From Bacteroidota bacterium (GTDB taxonomy: Bacteria > Bacteroidota > Bacteroidia > Chitinophagales > Chitinophagaceae), in NCBI GenBank assembly GCA_018266455.1, contig JAFEAJ010000053.1:1-54841 (forward strand): DNA of 54,841 nucleotides. The letters run 5' to 3'. The position numbers and the translations under genes were made by a program. How positions within the stretch are numbered: position 1 is the stretch's first letter; every line of letters starts with the position of its first letter. The notes under the pieces are model-generated. The model did not search any database, was not told the DNA's origin, and saw only the letters and a program-made list of their open reading frames with translations. Below are positions 15,889 to 24,876 of this stretch, piece by piece.

Positions 15889-17172
15889 ATGAATTTTTTT
15901 TTTCGAAAATGTTCCCTCTCTGCAATCCTGATTTTTGCCATTTGCCCAGGCAAAGCCCAGCTTAGTGATTCGGTACTGATGCCCAATATAAAAACGCCGC
16001 AACTATTTGTATACGGCAACCAGCTCGCCTACCCTGTTGTCGCACTAAATGGCAATGACAGGCTCGAATTGGATTTTGACGACCTTGATGCCGATGTGAA
16101 AAATTATTCCTACACCTATCAGTTGTGCAATGCAGACTGGTCCCCCGCTGAAATCAGTTCATTCGATTTCATTAAAGGGTTCACGCAAATGCGTATTTCA
16201 GATTACAGGTTTTCTTCGGTTTCGCTCACTAAATACACACATTACCAGGCTGTGCTCCCTGATCAAAACTGTTTTCCTTCCCGTTCTGGCAATTATGTCC
16301 TGAAAGTATTCCTGAACGGCGACACCTCGCAACTGGCCTTTACCAGGCGGTTCCTTGTGGTCGAGAATACTGTGAGCATTGGCGTGCAATTGCTTCAGCC
16401 GCTTGACCCCCTGATTTCGCATACCCACCAAAAACTGCAGATCAATGTGAGCACTGCATCATTGAACGTGTCGAACGCATTGCAGCAAATAAAAATTTCA
16501 GTGCTGCAAAACTACCGTTGGGATATGGCAATAAACAACATCCAGCCTACTTTCTATTCAGGCAATACACTTCAATATAATCGCGATGGGGATTTTATTT
16601 TTCCCGGTGGCAGAGAGTGGCGGTGGATTGACCTGCAGAGCTTCCGTTTCCAGAGCGAACGGGTAGCCCATGTCATCTATAATAAAACATCTACTGAGAT
16701 TTTCGCTAAACCTGATCCTGCCAGGACAAACCTTCCCTTCTATTTGTACAAAGACTACAATGGTTTGTTTTTTATTCAAACCACAGAAAGCATCAACCCT
16801 TATTGGCAAACTGATTATGCCACAGTCCATTTTACTTTTGTTCCTCCAGGCAATGAAGCTTTTCCCGGGAAGGATGTTTATATTATAGGCAAGTTCACTG
16901 ATTACAAATTCAATGATTCGACGAGGATGAAATTTAATCCTGATAAAGGCGTGTACGAGGCATCCGCTTTTTTGAAACAGGGCTATTATAATTATGCGTA
17001 TGTAACCATTGACAGGGCCGACCCGAGCCAAACCACGTCATTCAGCCTCACTGAAGGAAATTACCTGGAAACAGAAAACGATTACCTTGTGCTTATATAT
17101 TTTCGCGAGCTTGGTGGCAGGTCCGACAGGATTGTTGGCATTGCTAAGATGAATACGGTTACCGGGCAATAG
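15889..17172 (+). CDS. Type IX secretion system plug protein
   Basis: A 427-residue secreted protein of the DUF5103 family, now assigned to the plug of the type IX secretion translocon. It starts at ATG 15889 with a signal peptide ending CPGKAQ. The N-terminal part shows the beta-rich YSYTYQLCNADWSPAEISSF segment; the rest carries RNA-independent beta-sandwich repeats with YTHYQAVLPDQ and KDVYIIGKFTDYKFND, and ends EGNYLETENDYLVLIYFRE. In Flavobacterium the homologue closes the SprA channel on the periplasmic side. This gene is restricted to Bacteroidota and is a strong taxonomic sign. It diverges from the LolC/E-type permease. Confidence 0.9.
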   Translation: MNFFFRKCSLSAILIFAICPGKAQLSDSVLMPNIKTPQLFVYGNQLAYPVVALNGNDRLELDFDDLDADVKNYSYTYQLCNADWSPAEISSFDFIKGFTQMRISDYRFSSVSLTKYTHYQAVLPDQNCFPSRSGNYVLKVFLNGDTSQLAFTRRFLVVENTVSIGVQLLQPLDPLISHTHQKLQINVSTASLNVSNALQQIKISVLQNYRWDMAINNIQPTFYSGNTLQYNRDGDFIFPGGREWRWIDLQSFRFQSERVAHVIYNKTSTEIFAKPDPARTNLPFYLYKDYNGLFFIQTTESINPYWQTDYATVHFTFVPPGNEAFPGKDVYIIGKFTDYKFNDSTRMKFNPDKGVYEASAFLKQGYYNYAYVTIDRADPSQTTSFSLTEGNYLETENDYLVLIYFRELGGRSDRIVGIAKMNTVTGQ

Positions 17173-17264
17173 CGGTAAGCACGGGATTTGTTGTTCATCA
17201 TTTTCATTTTGCCGTATTCATCTATTTTCTTTTTATCCTCGGTTGAAGTTTTTGATTTTTACTT

Positions 17265-17295
17265 AATATCCTGCATTTAAAGGTTGCAGGATATT
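17265..17295. repeat. Perfect 11-bp inverted repeat
   Basis: AATATCCTGCA (17265-17275) and TGCAGGATATT (17285-17295) form a perfect stem with a 9-base loop between the plug protein and folC. No U-run follows on either strand. It might be a terminator, an operator for a dimeric regulator, or a small palindromic repeat. Confidence 0.6.
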
Positions 17296-17379
17296 GCCAG
17301 TCGCTGCATGATCGTAACGCTTCCTTCCTCAGCTGATGCTTTCCCCGCTTTGGATTAAGTTTTCCTAATTTCGCCTGCA

Positions 17380-18675
17380 ATGAATTATAGCCAAACAATA
17401 GACTATCTTTTTTCCCGCCTGCCTATGTTCAGCCGCATTGGCCCGGCAGCTATGAAGGAAGGGCTTACAAATGCCATTGCCCTGTGCCAGGCTAACGGCA
17501 ACCCGCATACGAAATTCAAATCGGTGCACGTTGGCGGCACCAATGGCAAAGGCTCTACCAGCCACATGCTTGCTGCCATATTGCAAACAGCGGGTTATAA
17601 AACCGGGCTGTACACTTCACCACACTTAAAAGATTTCCGGGAGCGCATTAAAGTGAATGGCGAAATGGTGAGCAGAGATTTCGTGGTGGCTTTTGTTGAA
17701 GGAATGAGCCCTTTGATAGAAAAAATCAGTCCTTCTTTTTTTGAGATAACAGTGGCTATGGCTTTTGAATACTTTGCAAGCCGGGAAGTTGATGTCGCCG
17801 TCATAGAAGTCGGGTTGGGCGGCCGGTTAGACAGTACCAACATTATTGTTCCAGAGCTTTCCGTAATTACCAATATCAGCTATGACCATGTCAATATTCT
17901 GGGCAACACGCTACAGCAAATCGCTTTTGAAAAAGCAGGCATCATCAAAAAAAATAAGCCTGTAGTAATTGGCGAATACCAGCCCGAAGTTGCTGATGTT
18001 TTTATTAATAAAGCACAAGAAGAAAATGCAGAACTGAGCTTTGCCAGCAAACAGCATTTTGTTGCTGATTGGAAAATGGACAAACACGAGGTCGTTGCTG
18101 AAGTCACCTCATCGCGGAACAATGAAAAGCAATATTACCACCTGGGCCTTGCCGGGATTTATCAAACAAAAAACCTGGTTACTGCCCTGGAGGCTGTTCA
18201 TTTTTTAAAGCAAAAAGGGTTTGAAATAACAGGCACGCATATCCAAAAAGCATTAAAAGAGGTAAAACGGCTGACAGGGCTGCATGGACGATGGGAAATT
18301 ATTCATCAACAGCCGATGGTCGTGCTCGACGTTTGTCATAACGAAGGCGGCATAGCCCAACTGATCAGGCAAATCGAGATCACCGACCATGAAGAGCTTC
18401 ATATCATTGCAGGATTTGTAAAAGATAAGGATATTGAAAAAATATTGAAACTTCTTCCTGCACATGCGCATTATTATTTTACCAAAGCGCACATTCCACG
18501 GGCATTACCTGAAACTGAGCTTGCTGAAAAAGCCATGAAACTTGGCTTATCGGGCAAAGCTTTTTCTGAAGTGAATGCAGCTTTGAAAGAAGCTGTTTCC
18601 CGTGCCGGAAAAAAGGACCTGGTTATCGTTTGCGGAAGTGTTTTTATTGTTGGAGAAGTGGATCCGTTTCAATAA
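17380..18675 (+). CDS. folC: Folylpolyglutamate synthase / dihydrofolate synthase
   Basis: A 431-residue Mur-ligase-like enzyme that adds glutamate to dihydropteroate and to folates, in the cytoplasm. The P-loop GTNGKGST lies at residues 53-60; TGLYTSPHLKDFRERI, EVGLGGRLDSTNI and TNISYDHVNILGNTLQQIAFEK follow in family order, then the C-terminal domain with LDVCHNEGG. The DST and SYDH motifs are conserved. It runs toward an unrelated small membrane protein gene 45 bases downstream. Confidence 0.97.
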   Translation: MNYSQTIDYLFSRLPMFSRIGPAAMKEGLTNAIALCQANGNPHTKFKSVHVGGTNGKGSTSHMLAAILQTAGYKTGLYTSPHLKDFRERIKVNGEMVSRDFVVAFVEGMSPLIEKISPSFFEITVAMAFEYFASREVDVAVIEVGLGGRLDSTNIIVPELSVITNISYDHVNILGNTLQQIAFEKAGIIKKNKPVVIGEYQPEVADVFINKAQEENAELSFASKQHFVADWKMDKHEVVAEVTSSRNNEKQYYHLGLAGIYQTKNLVTALEAVHFLKQKGFEITGTHIQKALKEVKRLTGLHGRWEIIHQQPMVVLDVCHNEGGIAQLIRQIEITDHEELHIIAGFVKDKDIEKILKLLPAHAHYYFTKAHIPRALPETELAEKAMKLGLSGKAFSEVNAALKEAVSRAGKKDLVIVCGSVFIVGEVDPFQ

Positions 18676-18720
18676 ATATTATATTTGACAACTATTTGTA
18701 TTAACGCTAAAACTGATTTT

Positions 18721-19176
18721 ATGAAGAGCGCTTTTGCTTTGTTCCTGGCTGTGCTTTTTTTTGCTTCCTGCTTTGCCCAACGCCGTTCTAACGACAACAA
18801 TTACCGCCGCGGCACTTACGATGACTACATGGCCAAAAGCCGCCGTTTGATGACACCGGGATTTATTTTATTAGGCTCAGGCGCCGCAATGCTGACAGGC
18901 GGAATTATTCTTTTTGCCCAGGGTACAAATGAATACAACAACAGCGATCAAAGCTCGATCAATTCAAAACAAATCGTGGGCTATGTGCTGATCTGTACTG
19001 GCACAATTTGCACTTTAGGGAGCATACCGCTGATCGTTATCGGCAGCCACATGCACCGGAAAGCGATGAGGGCAAATGCCATTTTGGAAATGGAGAAAGT
19101 GCCAGGCGAAAAAATAACAGGCATCCCATTAAGGCCTTACCCTGCGCTCGGCCTGGCAATCAATTTGGGGCATTAG
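18721..19176 (+). CDS. Uncharacterised small secreted/membrane protein
   Basis: A 151-residue protein that I do not recognise as a named family. ATG 18721 gives MKSAFALFLAVLFFASCFAQ, a signal peptide, then a basic stretch rich in Arg/Asn/Tyr. Two hydrophobic, glycine-rich helices follow at about 42-65 (GFILLGSGAAMLTGGIILF) and 86-108 (IVGYVLICTGTICTLGSIPL), with a polar tail. This layout recurs in small Bacteroidota envelope proteins of unknown role. It follows folC closely on the same strand, perhaps by read-through. Confidence 0.7.
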   Translation: MKSAFALFLAVLFFASCFAQRRSNDNNYRRGTYDDYMAKSRRLMTPGFILLGSGAAMLTGGIILFAQGTNEYNNSDQSSINSKQIVGYVLICTGTICTLGSIPLIVIGSHMHRKAMRANAILEMEKVPGEKITGIPLRPYPALGLAINLGH

Positions 19177-19606
19177 CTAAACAGCTTTCCTGATTATCCA
19201 ATATGGCAAACTACCTGACTTGAGGAGCATAAAAGCGGTTGTATAGTTGCTCCGAAAGGCTAAACATAAATGTCAAATTTATTCAATGAAAAAAATAGGC
19301 CCAACTTAATAAGGAATAGCCAAATATGTTGTCATCGCATTTATGTTTATCAGGTTGATCGTATTAGGATTATATATTTTCATGGCAATAACTATTGATT
19401 AAAATCGAAAAACAATTTTGTGCTAACTACCCCTCATCCCAGTCCGGCACAAAAATGATCATATAGGCCATAAGATTAAAAATGGCAAAGCCTGTTTTCA
19501 TCCAAATCATTTTCAAAAGCAAGCCTTCGGGAACTAAAACCCATGATAACAACCGGTTAGCGTTAAATATTCTTATTTTTTGGCGACTAAATGTCAATTT
19601 AAAGCC
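19177..19606. other. Intergenic region before secDF
   Basis: About 430 bases without a confident gene. The only coding-like signal is a minus-strand ORF of 27 codons at 19427-19510 (starting MIWMKTGFAIFNLMAYMII, hydrophobic, ending in an acidic VPDWDEG). It lacks a clear ribosome binding site and might be a small membrane protein or a remnant. No hairpin or repeat stands out. Confidence 0.4.
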
Positions 19607-19614
19607 TATCTTTG
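19607..19614 (+). promoter_or_regulatory. -7 element of the predicted secDF promoter
   Basis: TATCTTTG matches TAnnTTTG exactly and lies 25 bases upstream of the secDF start codon at 19640. A TTG upstream is about 24 bases away, slightly far for the -33 element. Confidence 0.55.
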
Positions 19615-19639
19615 CCGCTCTTTAAAAAAACCACCACCA

Positions 19640-22600
19640 ATGAGAGTACTGGTTAGCATTTTTGCTGCGCTGCTGATTTTTATTTCCCTTTACCAGCTTT
19701 CTTTTACATGGTTTGTGAACAAGCACGAGTCTGCCATGCAGGAAAAAGCAAAGCGCTATGTGAATAACGTATATCCTTCTGCCGCAAAAAAATATCCCGG
19801 CAATAAGGAAGAACAAGCTATTTATCAAGACACGCTGGACGACCTGTACAAAGACAGGCTAAAACATTTGCTCGACAGTACCAAAGACACCAAAATAACA
19901 TGGTGGGGGACTTCCTACGAAAAATCTAAAGAAAACGAATTGTCCCTCGGCCTTGACCTGCAGGGAGGCATAAATGTAACACTCGATATCTCATTGGACG
20001 GCCTCATCAAATCACTGGCCAATAATCCTCATGACCCTTCTCTGCTTAAAGCCATTGAAACCGCCAAGCAAAAAAAAGTCACGAGCGATGTTAATTTTAT
20101 TGACCTGTTCGCTCAGTCGTATAAAGAACAAAATCCCAACAACAAGCTCGCCCCTCTATTTGCAAACAGTGGGCGCAACAATATCAGTCTTGATGCTTCA
20201 GATGCAACTGTGATCAGCTACGTCCATTCACAAGCCTCTGCCGGCATGAAACAGACCTTCCAGGTGCTCACAAAGCGCATCGACAAATTTGGGGTTGCGC
20301 AGCCATCTATCAATCTTGATGAAAACAAAGGCATCATCAATGTGGAACTTGCAGGAGCCAACATTGACCCGGAAAGGGTGAGAAGATATCTACAGTCAAC
20401 GGCAAACCTGCAATTCTGGGAGCTGTATAACATCAATGACCTTTCACAATATTTGCAAAATGCCGACAAAGCATTACAGAGATATCTTAACGGAACAAAC
20501 CCAAGCGACACTTCTAAAAAAGAGGATTCCCTGGCCAATGCAAAAAATGCCAACCCGCTTATTCCTTTTTTTTATGCAGCCATCGCAGATATTCAGAAAT
20601 CCACAGACAAATCGAGAGCGCCCGATTATGTGGGTATCGTTCCATTAAAAGACACTGCAAAAGCCAATGAATACTTAAGCAACCCGGTTGTGCTCAACAG
20701 CTTTCCTTCGAACATAAAATTTTTATGGGGAAAGCAAGAAATAGACGACAATGGCAAAGCAGTCAATTACCTCAAACTGTATGCAATCAAGACTGTTCCC
20801 GGGTCCGAAAAAGCAAAGCTGGAAGGGGAATCGGTAAAAAACAATGCCCGGCAGGATTATGATCCTGTTACAGGAGATGTTGTAGTAGAAATGAGCATGG
20901 ATAAAAAAGGTTCAGACACCTGGGCCAAGATGACTACCGACAATGTTGGCAAACCCATTGCAATTGTGCTTGATGATATTGTTTACTCTGCACCTTTTGT
21001 TAATGGCCCTATTACCGGCGGCAATTCGCAAATTACCATGGGCAGGGGAAAAAACACCCAACAAACGGTTGAAGAGGGGCAGGACCTTGCTAATATCCTC
21101 AATTCGGGAAAGCTTTCTGCGCCAGCAAAAATAGTTGCGGAGCAGGTAGTAGGGCCTTCTATTGGCAAGCAGGCCATACATGGCGGGCAAATGGCCTTCG
21201 CCATCTCGTTCATCGTGATTTTCGTTTTGATGATTGTTTATTTCAACACTGCAGGGTGGGTGGCCAATGTTGCCCTTATATTCAACCTGCTGTTTACCAT
21301 TGGCGTGCTCAGCTCATTGCATGCAACGCTCACTGCGCCAGGTATTGCAGGCCTGGTGCTTACAATAGGCATGGCCGTTGACACCAATGTGATTATTTTT
21401 GAGCGCATTAAAGAAGAACTCGCAAGGGGCAAAAGCTATCCCCTGGCCGTAAGCGATGGCTATCGCCGTTCATTAGCCCCGGTGCTTGATGCGCACGTAA
21501 CCACTTTATTGACCGCGTTAATATTGTTCTACTTTGGCCTCGGCCCTGTTCTTGGTTTTGCCACCACACAAATATTGGGCATCCTGCTTTCCTTGTTCTG
21601 CGGTATTTTGTTATCGAGGCTGATAACAGATTTCTATACCAATAAAAACAGGCATTTCAAATATTTCACGCCCATTTCAAAACGCATTTTCCAGCATGCC
21701 AAATTCAAGTTCATTGAGTACAGAAAAATTGCTTATGCCATTTCTGTTGTAGTGACGGTGCTGGGCATAGCCTCTTTCTTCCATGGTTTTAGGGAAGGCG
21801 TTGAATTCCGGGGCGGCCGCAGTTACGTGGTCAGTTTTGTAAAACCCGTAGATGCGGAAAAAATACGGGAAACTCTTGACGTGACATTCGGCAGCTCACC
21901 TACTGTAAAAACTTATGGAGGCACCAATCAATTTGAGATCACCACTGATTACCTGATCAAGCAGGAAGGCTCGCAAACCGATTCAGTGGTATTGGGCAAA
22001 TTGTATGAAGGACTAAAAACTTTCCTTCCAGATGGAACAACTTCTGCAGATTTTTTAACTCCCAATAAATTTATTCACGGCTCAAAAAAAGTGGAGCCGA
22101 CTATTTCAGATGACATCAAGCAAGGCGCATTTAAAGCAGTAATTTTTGCAATTGCGATTATTTTCATCTATATCTTCATCCGTTTCCGCGACTGGAGGTA
22201 TTCCCTGGGAACAATTGTTTCTTTGTTCCATGATGTGTTTGTTACGCTCGCCGTTTTTTCCTTCCTGAAAGACATCGTTCCTTTCCCGATGGAAATCGAT
22301 CAGCATTTTATTGCCGCGGTGCTGACTGTTATCGGTTTCTCCATGAACGATACCGTGATTGTCTTTGACCGTATACGTGAAGACAGCAGGCTGATGAAAG
22401 GGGCAACAAAAGCGGAAATTATCAATAAAGCCATAAACGATACTTTAAGCAGGACAATCATGACCTCACTGACAGTATTCCTCACCCTCCTGATATTATT
22501 CCTTGTTGGCGGTGAAGTAACCAAAGGGTTTGCATTTGCTATGCTGATCGGTGTGGTAACCGGAACGTATTCTTCTATTTTTGTTGCAGCCCCAATACTG

Positions 22601-22711
22601 GTAGACCTTGCTAAAAACAAACCATTGGGTACTGCGGATTCGGCATCAGTTGAGGGCAAGCCGAAAACAAAACCGGCAGTGGCCAAAAGCCCCGCATCAC
22701 CAATAAAGTAA
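19640..22711 (+). CDS. secDF: SecDF protein-export membrane protein (fused SecD-SecF)
   Basis: A 1023-residue fusion of SecD and SecF, the proton-driven accessory of the Sec translocon. The start MRVLVSIFAALLIF at 19640 puts the first helix at the N-terminus; an upstream 20-residue extension has no support. The SecD half shows LGLDLQGGINVTL, the large periplasmic P1 domain, and helices with LTIGMAVDTNVIIFERIKEE. The SecF half begins near residue 685, with EFRGGRSYVVSF and GFSMNDTVIVFDRIRE. The C-terminal tail is rich in Lys, Pro and Ala. Compared with the single-chain types of other phyla, the fusion is usual in Bacteroidota. A strong terminator follows. Confidence 0.97.
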   Translation: MRVLVSIFAALLIFISLYQLSFTWFVNKHESAMQEKAKRYVNNVYPSAAKKYPGNKEEQAIYQDTLDDLYKDRLKHLLDSTKDTKITWWGTSYEKSKENELSLGLDLQGGINVTLDISLDGLIKSLANNPHDPSLLKAIETAKQKKVTSDVNFIDLFAQSYKEQNPNNKLAPLFANSGRNNISLDASDATVISYVHSQASAGMKQTFQVLTKRIDKFGVAQPSINLDENKGIINVELAGANIDPERVRRYLQSTANLQFWELYNINDLSQYLQNADKALQRYLNGTNPSDTSKKEDSLANAKNANPLIPFFYAAIADIQKSTDKSRAPDYVGIVPLKDTAKANEYLSNPVVLNSFPSNIKFLWGKQEIDDNGKAVNYLKLYAIKTVPGSEKAKLEGESVKNNARQDYDPVTGDVVVEMSMDKKGSDTWAKMTTDNVGKPIAIVLDDIVYSAPFVNGPITGGNSQITMGRGKNTQQTVEEGQDLANILNSGKLSAPAKIVAEQVVGPSIGKQAIHGGQMAFAISFIVIFVLMIVYFNTAGWVANVALIFNLLFTIGVLSSLHATLTAPGIAGLVLTIGMAVDTNVIIFERIKEELARGKSYPLAVSDGYRRSLAPVLDAHVTTLLTALILFYFGLGPVLGFATTQILGILLSLFCGILLSRLITDFYTNKNRHFKYFTPISKRIFQHAKFKFIEYRKIAYAISVVVTVLGIASFFHGFREGVEFRGGRSYVVSFVKPVDAEKIRETLDVTFGSSPTVKTYGGTNQFEITTDYLIKQEGSQTDSVVLGKLYEGLKTFLPDGTTSADFLTPNKFIHGSKKVEPTISDDIKQGAFKAVIFAIAIIFIYIFIRFRDWRYSLGTIVSLFHDVFVTLAVFSFLKDIVPFPMEIDQHFIAAVLTVIGFSMNDTVIVFDRIREDSRLMKGATKAEIINKAINDTLSRTIMTSLTVFLTLLILFLVGGEVTKGFAFAMLIGVVTGTYSSIFVAAPILVDLAKNKPLGTADSASVEGKPKTKPAVAKSPASPIK

Positions 22712-22724
22712 TAAAGCCGAATAA

Positions 22725-22761
22725 AAAACCAAAAGCCCCGCATTGCGGGGCTTTTGGTTTT
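22725..22761. terminator. Bidirectional intrinsic terminator
   Basis: CCAAAAGCCCCGCA and TGCGGGGCTTTTGG form a 14-bp perfect stem, flanked by A-runs on the left and T-runs on the right. It ends secDF on the plus strand and the histidine-rich small gene on the minus strand. Confidence 0.9.
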
Positions 22762-22779
22762 GGCTGCCACATATACAAA

Positions 22780-22932
22780 CTATTTGTGGCGCGGTCGATG
22801 ATGATGCACATGATGGTGATGAATTTTGTGGTGCACTTTCACTTTATGCCGTGCACGGTGAGGCCTTCTTTGGGCCATGGTAAAACCAACCGCAGTGAAC
22901 ATCAACAAGGCGAGCATAATAATTCTTTTCAT
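22780..22932 (-). CDS. Small secreted histidine-rich protein
   Basis: A 50-residue ORF. The N-terminus MKRIIMLALLMFTAVGFTMA is a standard signal peptide with a probable cut after MA. The mature part of about 30 residues is made almost entirely of His, Arg, Lys and Pro, with HHKIHHHHVHHHR near the C-terminus. Such a composition suggests binding of nickel, copper or zinc ions, or of polyanions, in the periplasm; this is inference, no known family fits. It is bounded by good terminators at 22725-22761 and 22999-23020. Its context, 0.7 kb before a two-component system and metal efflux genes, fits a metal-related role. Confidence 0.75.
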   Translation of the reverse strand: MKRIIMLALLMFTAVGFTMAQRRPHRARHKVKVHHKIHHHHVHHHRPRHK

Positions 22933-22998
22933 GATACTGATTTTAAACTTTAAGGTAATCTTTTTCTAAAAAACACGCAATCGAAACCCTAAATAAAA

Positions 22999-23020
22999 AA
23001 CGCCACATTACAGTGGCGTT
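22999..23020 (-). terminator. Intrinsic terminator of the repeat-containing small gene
   Basis: AACGCCAC and GTGGCGTT pair in an 8-bp stem with a 6-base loop. On the minus strand the stem is followed by TTTTTATTTAG, ending the transcript of the gene at 23040-23291. Confidence 0.85.
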
Positions 23021-23039
23021 CCATTAGCTAAAAATCAAA

Positions 23040-23291
23040 TTAATTTCCGCTTTTCTTGGTTTTGTTTTCCTTATACCTCTTGTCAGGAGTGCCGTCCTTT
23101 TTCAAATGAGTGGCGGCGGGTTTTGCCTGCGATGCCTCTTTATTTTCTTTAAAGCGCTTGTCAGGGGTGCCGTCTTTTTTGGTGTGCACCGTTGTTGCTT
23201 TCGTTGCTTCTTTTTTAGCTGGTGTTGTTTGTGCGAACGAAATGCCTGTGAAAGCTAAAAGCAGGCTGGCAATCAGGATAATTTTTTTCAT
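23040..23291 (-). CDS. Small secreted protein with two KKDGTPDKR repeats
   Basis: An 83-residue protein with a signal peptide (MKKIILIASLLLAFTGISFA) and two copies of a 16-residue unit, HTKKDGTPDKRFKENK at 36-51 and HLKKDGTPDKRYKENK at 62-77, joined by an Ala/Lys-rich linker. The mature protein is strongly basic and probably unstructured. I know of no function. It has its own terminator at 22999-23020. The unit resembles a calcium- or phosphate-binding turn (DGTPD) but that is only an impression. Confidence 0.8.
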   Translation of the reverse strand: MKKIILIASLLLAFTGISFAQTTPAKKEATKATTVHTKKDGTPDKRFKENKEASQAKPAATHLKKDGTPDKRYKENKTKKSGN

Positions 23292-23605
23292 AACTGATCA
23301 AAAGTTTTAGTTTAGTAAACAAATAAGTAAGTGAAGTTATTTAAATAGTCTGCTACTGCAAAAAAAACAATTGCACCTTAACGCCGGATTAACACCAGCA
23401 GAATGGGAAAAAAACACAAAACAGGAGCCGAAAAGCAGCGCATGAAGAATTTTTGAAAAAAACGGTATTGTTTTCAGCACAAATAAATAATAGATGGCCA
23501 CGCATACTTTATCCCCATATTTGCACCCTTAACTTCTACTTAACCATTTTCGTATATTACAATAAATAAAGCTTAGCAATTTTGCATATCAGGGAAATCA
23601 TAAGC
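23292..23605. other. Intergenic region between divergent genes
   Basis: This stretch of 314 bases separates the repeat-containing small gene from the histidine kinase. It is AT-rich and holds no hairpin. A 17-codon ORF at 23403-23456 is basic but has no supporting signals. Promoters for both divergent genes must lie here; no clear TAnnTTTG element with spacing was found. Confidence 0.5.
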
Positions 23606-24871
23606 ATGCGGTCATCAATATTAAAATGGATTGTCCTCATATCCTCATTATTAATAGCGGCAATTATTATATTCCAGTTGTATTGGCTAAAAAAAGTATA
23701 TGCATTTGAACAGCGGCAATTCAATAACAATGTAGTGAAAGGGATCAGGGGAGTTTTTGAAGACCTGCAAATGAATGATGACCCCGCATTGAACCTGCAC
23801 GACCTGATCGCTAATCCTGATCCAAATTATTTTTTGTTCAAGGCTGATACTATTCCTGAAAAAGATTCGCTGACTTTCTATCTGAGAAAAGAATTTGAAG
23901 ATTTTGATGTGCTCACCGATTGTAAACTGGGTGCTTTTAGTAAGGTGGCTGGTAAATATGTTTATGAAGAATATATCCCATCCCCTGCCAGCCGATATGC
24001 CATACAACCCGTAAAGGACCTTGCTGTTTTTGATAAAAGCTTTGACCATATTGTTTTATTCTTCCCCCACCGCAGCAATTATATACTTGGGGAAATGGGC
24101 CTGTGGATAGCCACCAGTGCAGCCCTGCTGATAACCCTGATCAGCCTTGCAGTGAGCTTGTTTTATTTTTACAGGCAAAAGTTCCTGGCCGAAGTACAGA
24201 AAGATTTCGTGAACAATTTTACCCACGAGTTCAAAACGCCTCTTGCCGTAATTAAGATTGCCTCAGAGGTGCTGGCGCAGGATAATATTATAGAGCAACC
24301 CGGCAAATTACAGCGGTATGCAACTATAGTAAAAAGCCAAACCGAGCATTTGCAAAACCAGGTAGCGAGGTTGCTCAGGACTGCTTCTGCTGAAAGGAAC
24401 GAACTGCCCATACAAAAAGAAGACATTGAAGCCCACCAGCTAATCGAACAGGCCATCAATAAAGTGCAACCGCTTATTGAAGAAAAAAAAGCAAAAGTGG
24501 AAGTGAAAATGGACAAAGGCGATATTCAAATCTATGCCGACAGAGCTCACTTAGAACTGGCTGTGGTTAACCTGCTTGAAAACGCATTAAAATACTCGGA
24601 AGACCCTAAAATAGTTATAGAAACAGGGAAGGCAGAAAATGGTTTTTTTATTTCGGTAAAAGATAATGGCATTGGGATCGAAAAAAAATATTTTAAAAAC
24701 ATTTTCAAGAAATTTTACCGGGTGCCTACAGGCGATGTGCACAATGTGAAAGGCTTTGGCATAGGGCTGAATTTTGTGAAACGCATTATTGATGCCCACA
24801 AAGGGAAAATAAAAGTACATAGCCTGCCGGGCATTGGTTCCGAATTCAGATTGTTCATCCCTCTTAATTAA
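23606..24871 (+). CDS. Sensor histidine kinase
   Basis: A 421-residue membrane kinase starting at ATG 23606. Helix 1 is at 5-27, a periplasmic sensor segment of about 135 residues follows, and helix 2 is at 166-189. The H-box NNFTHEFKTPLAVI places the phosphorylated His at 207; the N-box VVNLLENALKYSED, G1 DNGIGIEKKYF and G2 GFGIGLNFVKRII of the ATPase domain are complete. The sensor region has no recognised fold. Five bases separate it from the response regulator, so they form a pair. It may sense envelope or metal stress, given the efflux genes downstream; this is inference. Confidence 0.93.
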   Translation: MRSSILKWIVLISSLLIAAIIIFQLYWLKKVYAFEQRQFNNNVVKGIRGVFEDLQMNDDPALNLHDLIANPDPNYFLFKADTIPEKDSLTFYLRKEFEDFDVLTDCKLGAFSKVAGKYVYEEYIPSPASRYAIQPVKDLAVFDKSFDHIVLFFPHRSNYILGEMGLWIATSAALLITLISLAVSLFYFYRQKFLAEVQKDFVNNFTHEFKTPLAVIKIASEVLAQDNIIEQPGKLQRYATIVKSQTEHLQNQVARLLRTASAERNELPIQKEDIEAHQLIEQAINKVQPLIEEKKAKVEVKMDKGDIQIYADRAHLELAVVNLLENALKYSEDPKIVIETGKAENGFFISVKDNGIGIEKKYFKNIFKKFYRVPTGDVHNVKGFGIGLNFVKRIIDAHKGKIKVHSLPGIGSEFRLFIPLN

Positions 24872-24876
24872 TTTTT

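Noticed and set aside
23403..23456. 17-codon basic ORF before the histidine kinase
   Set aside because: Short and lysine-rich by virtue of A-runs; no terminator or sensing codons follow.
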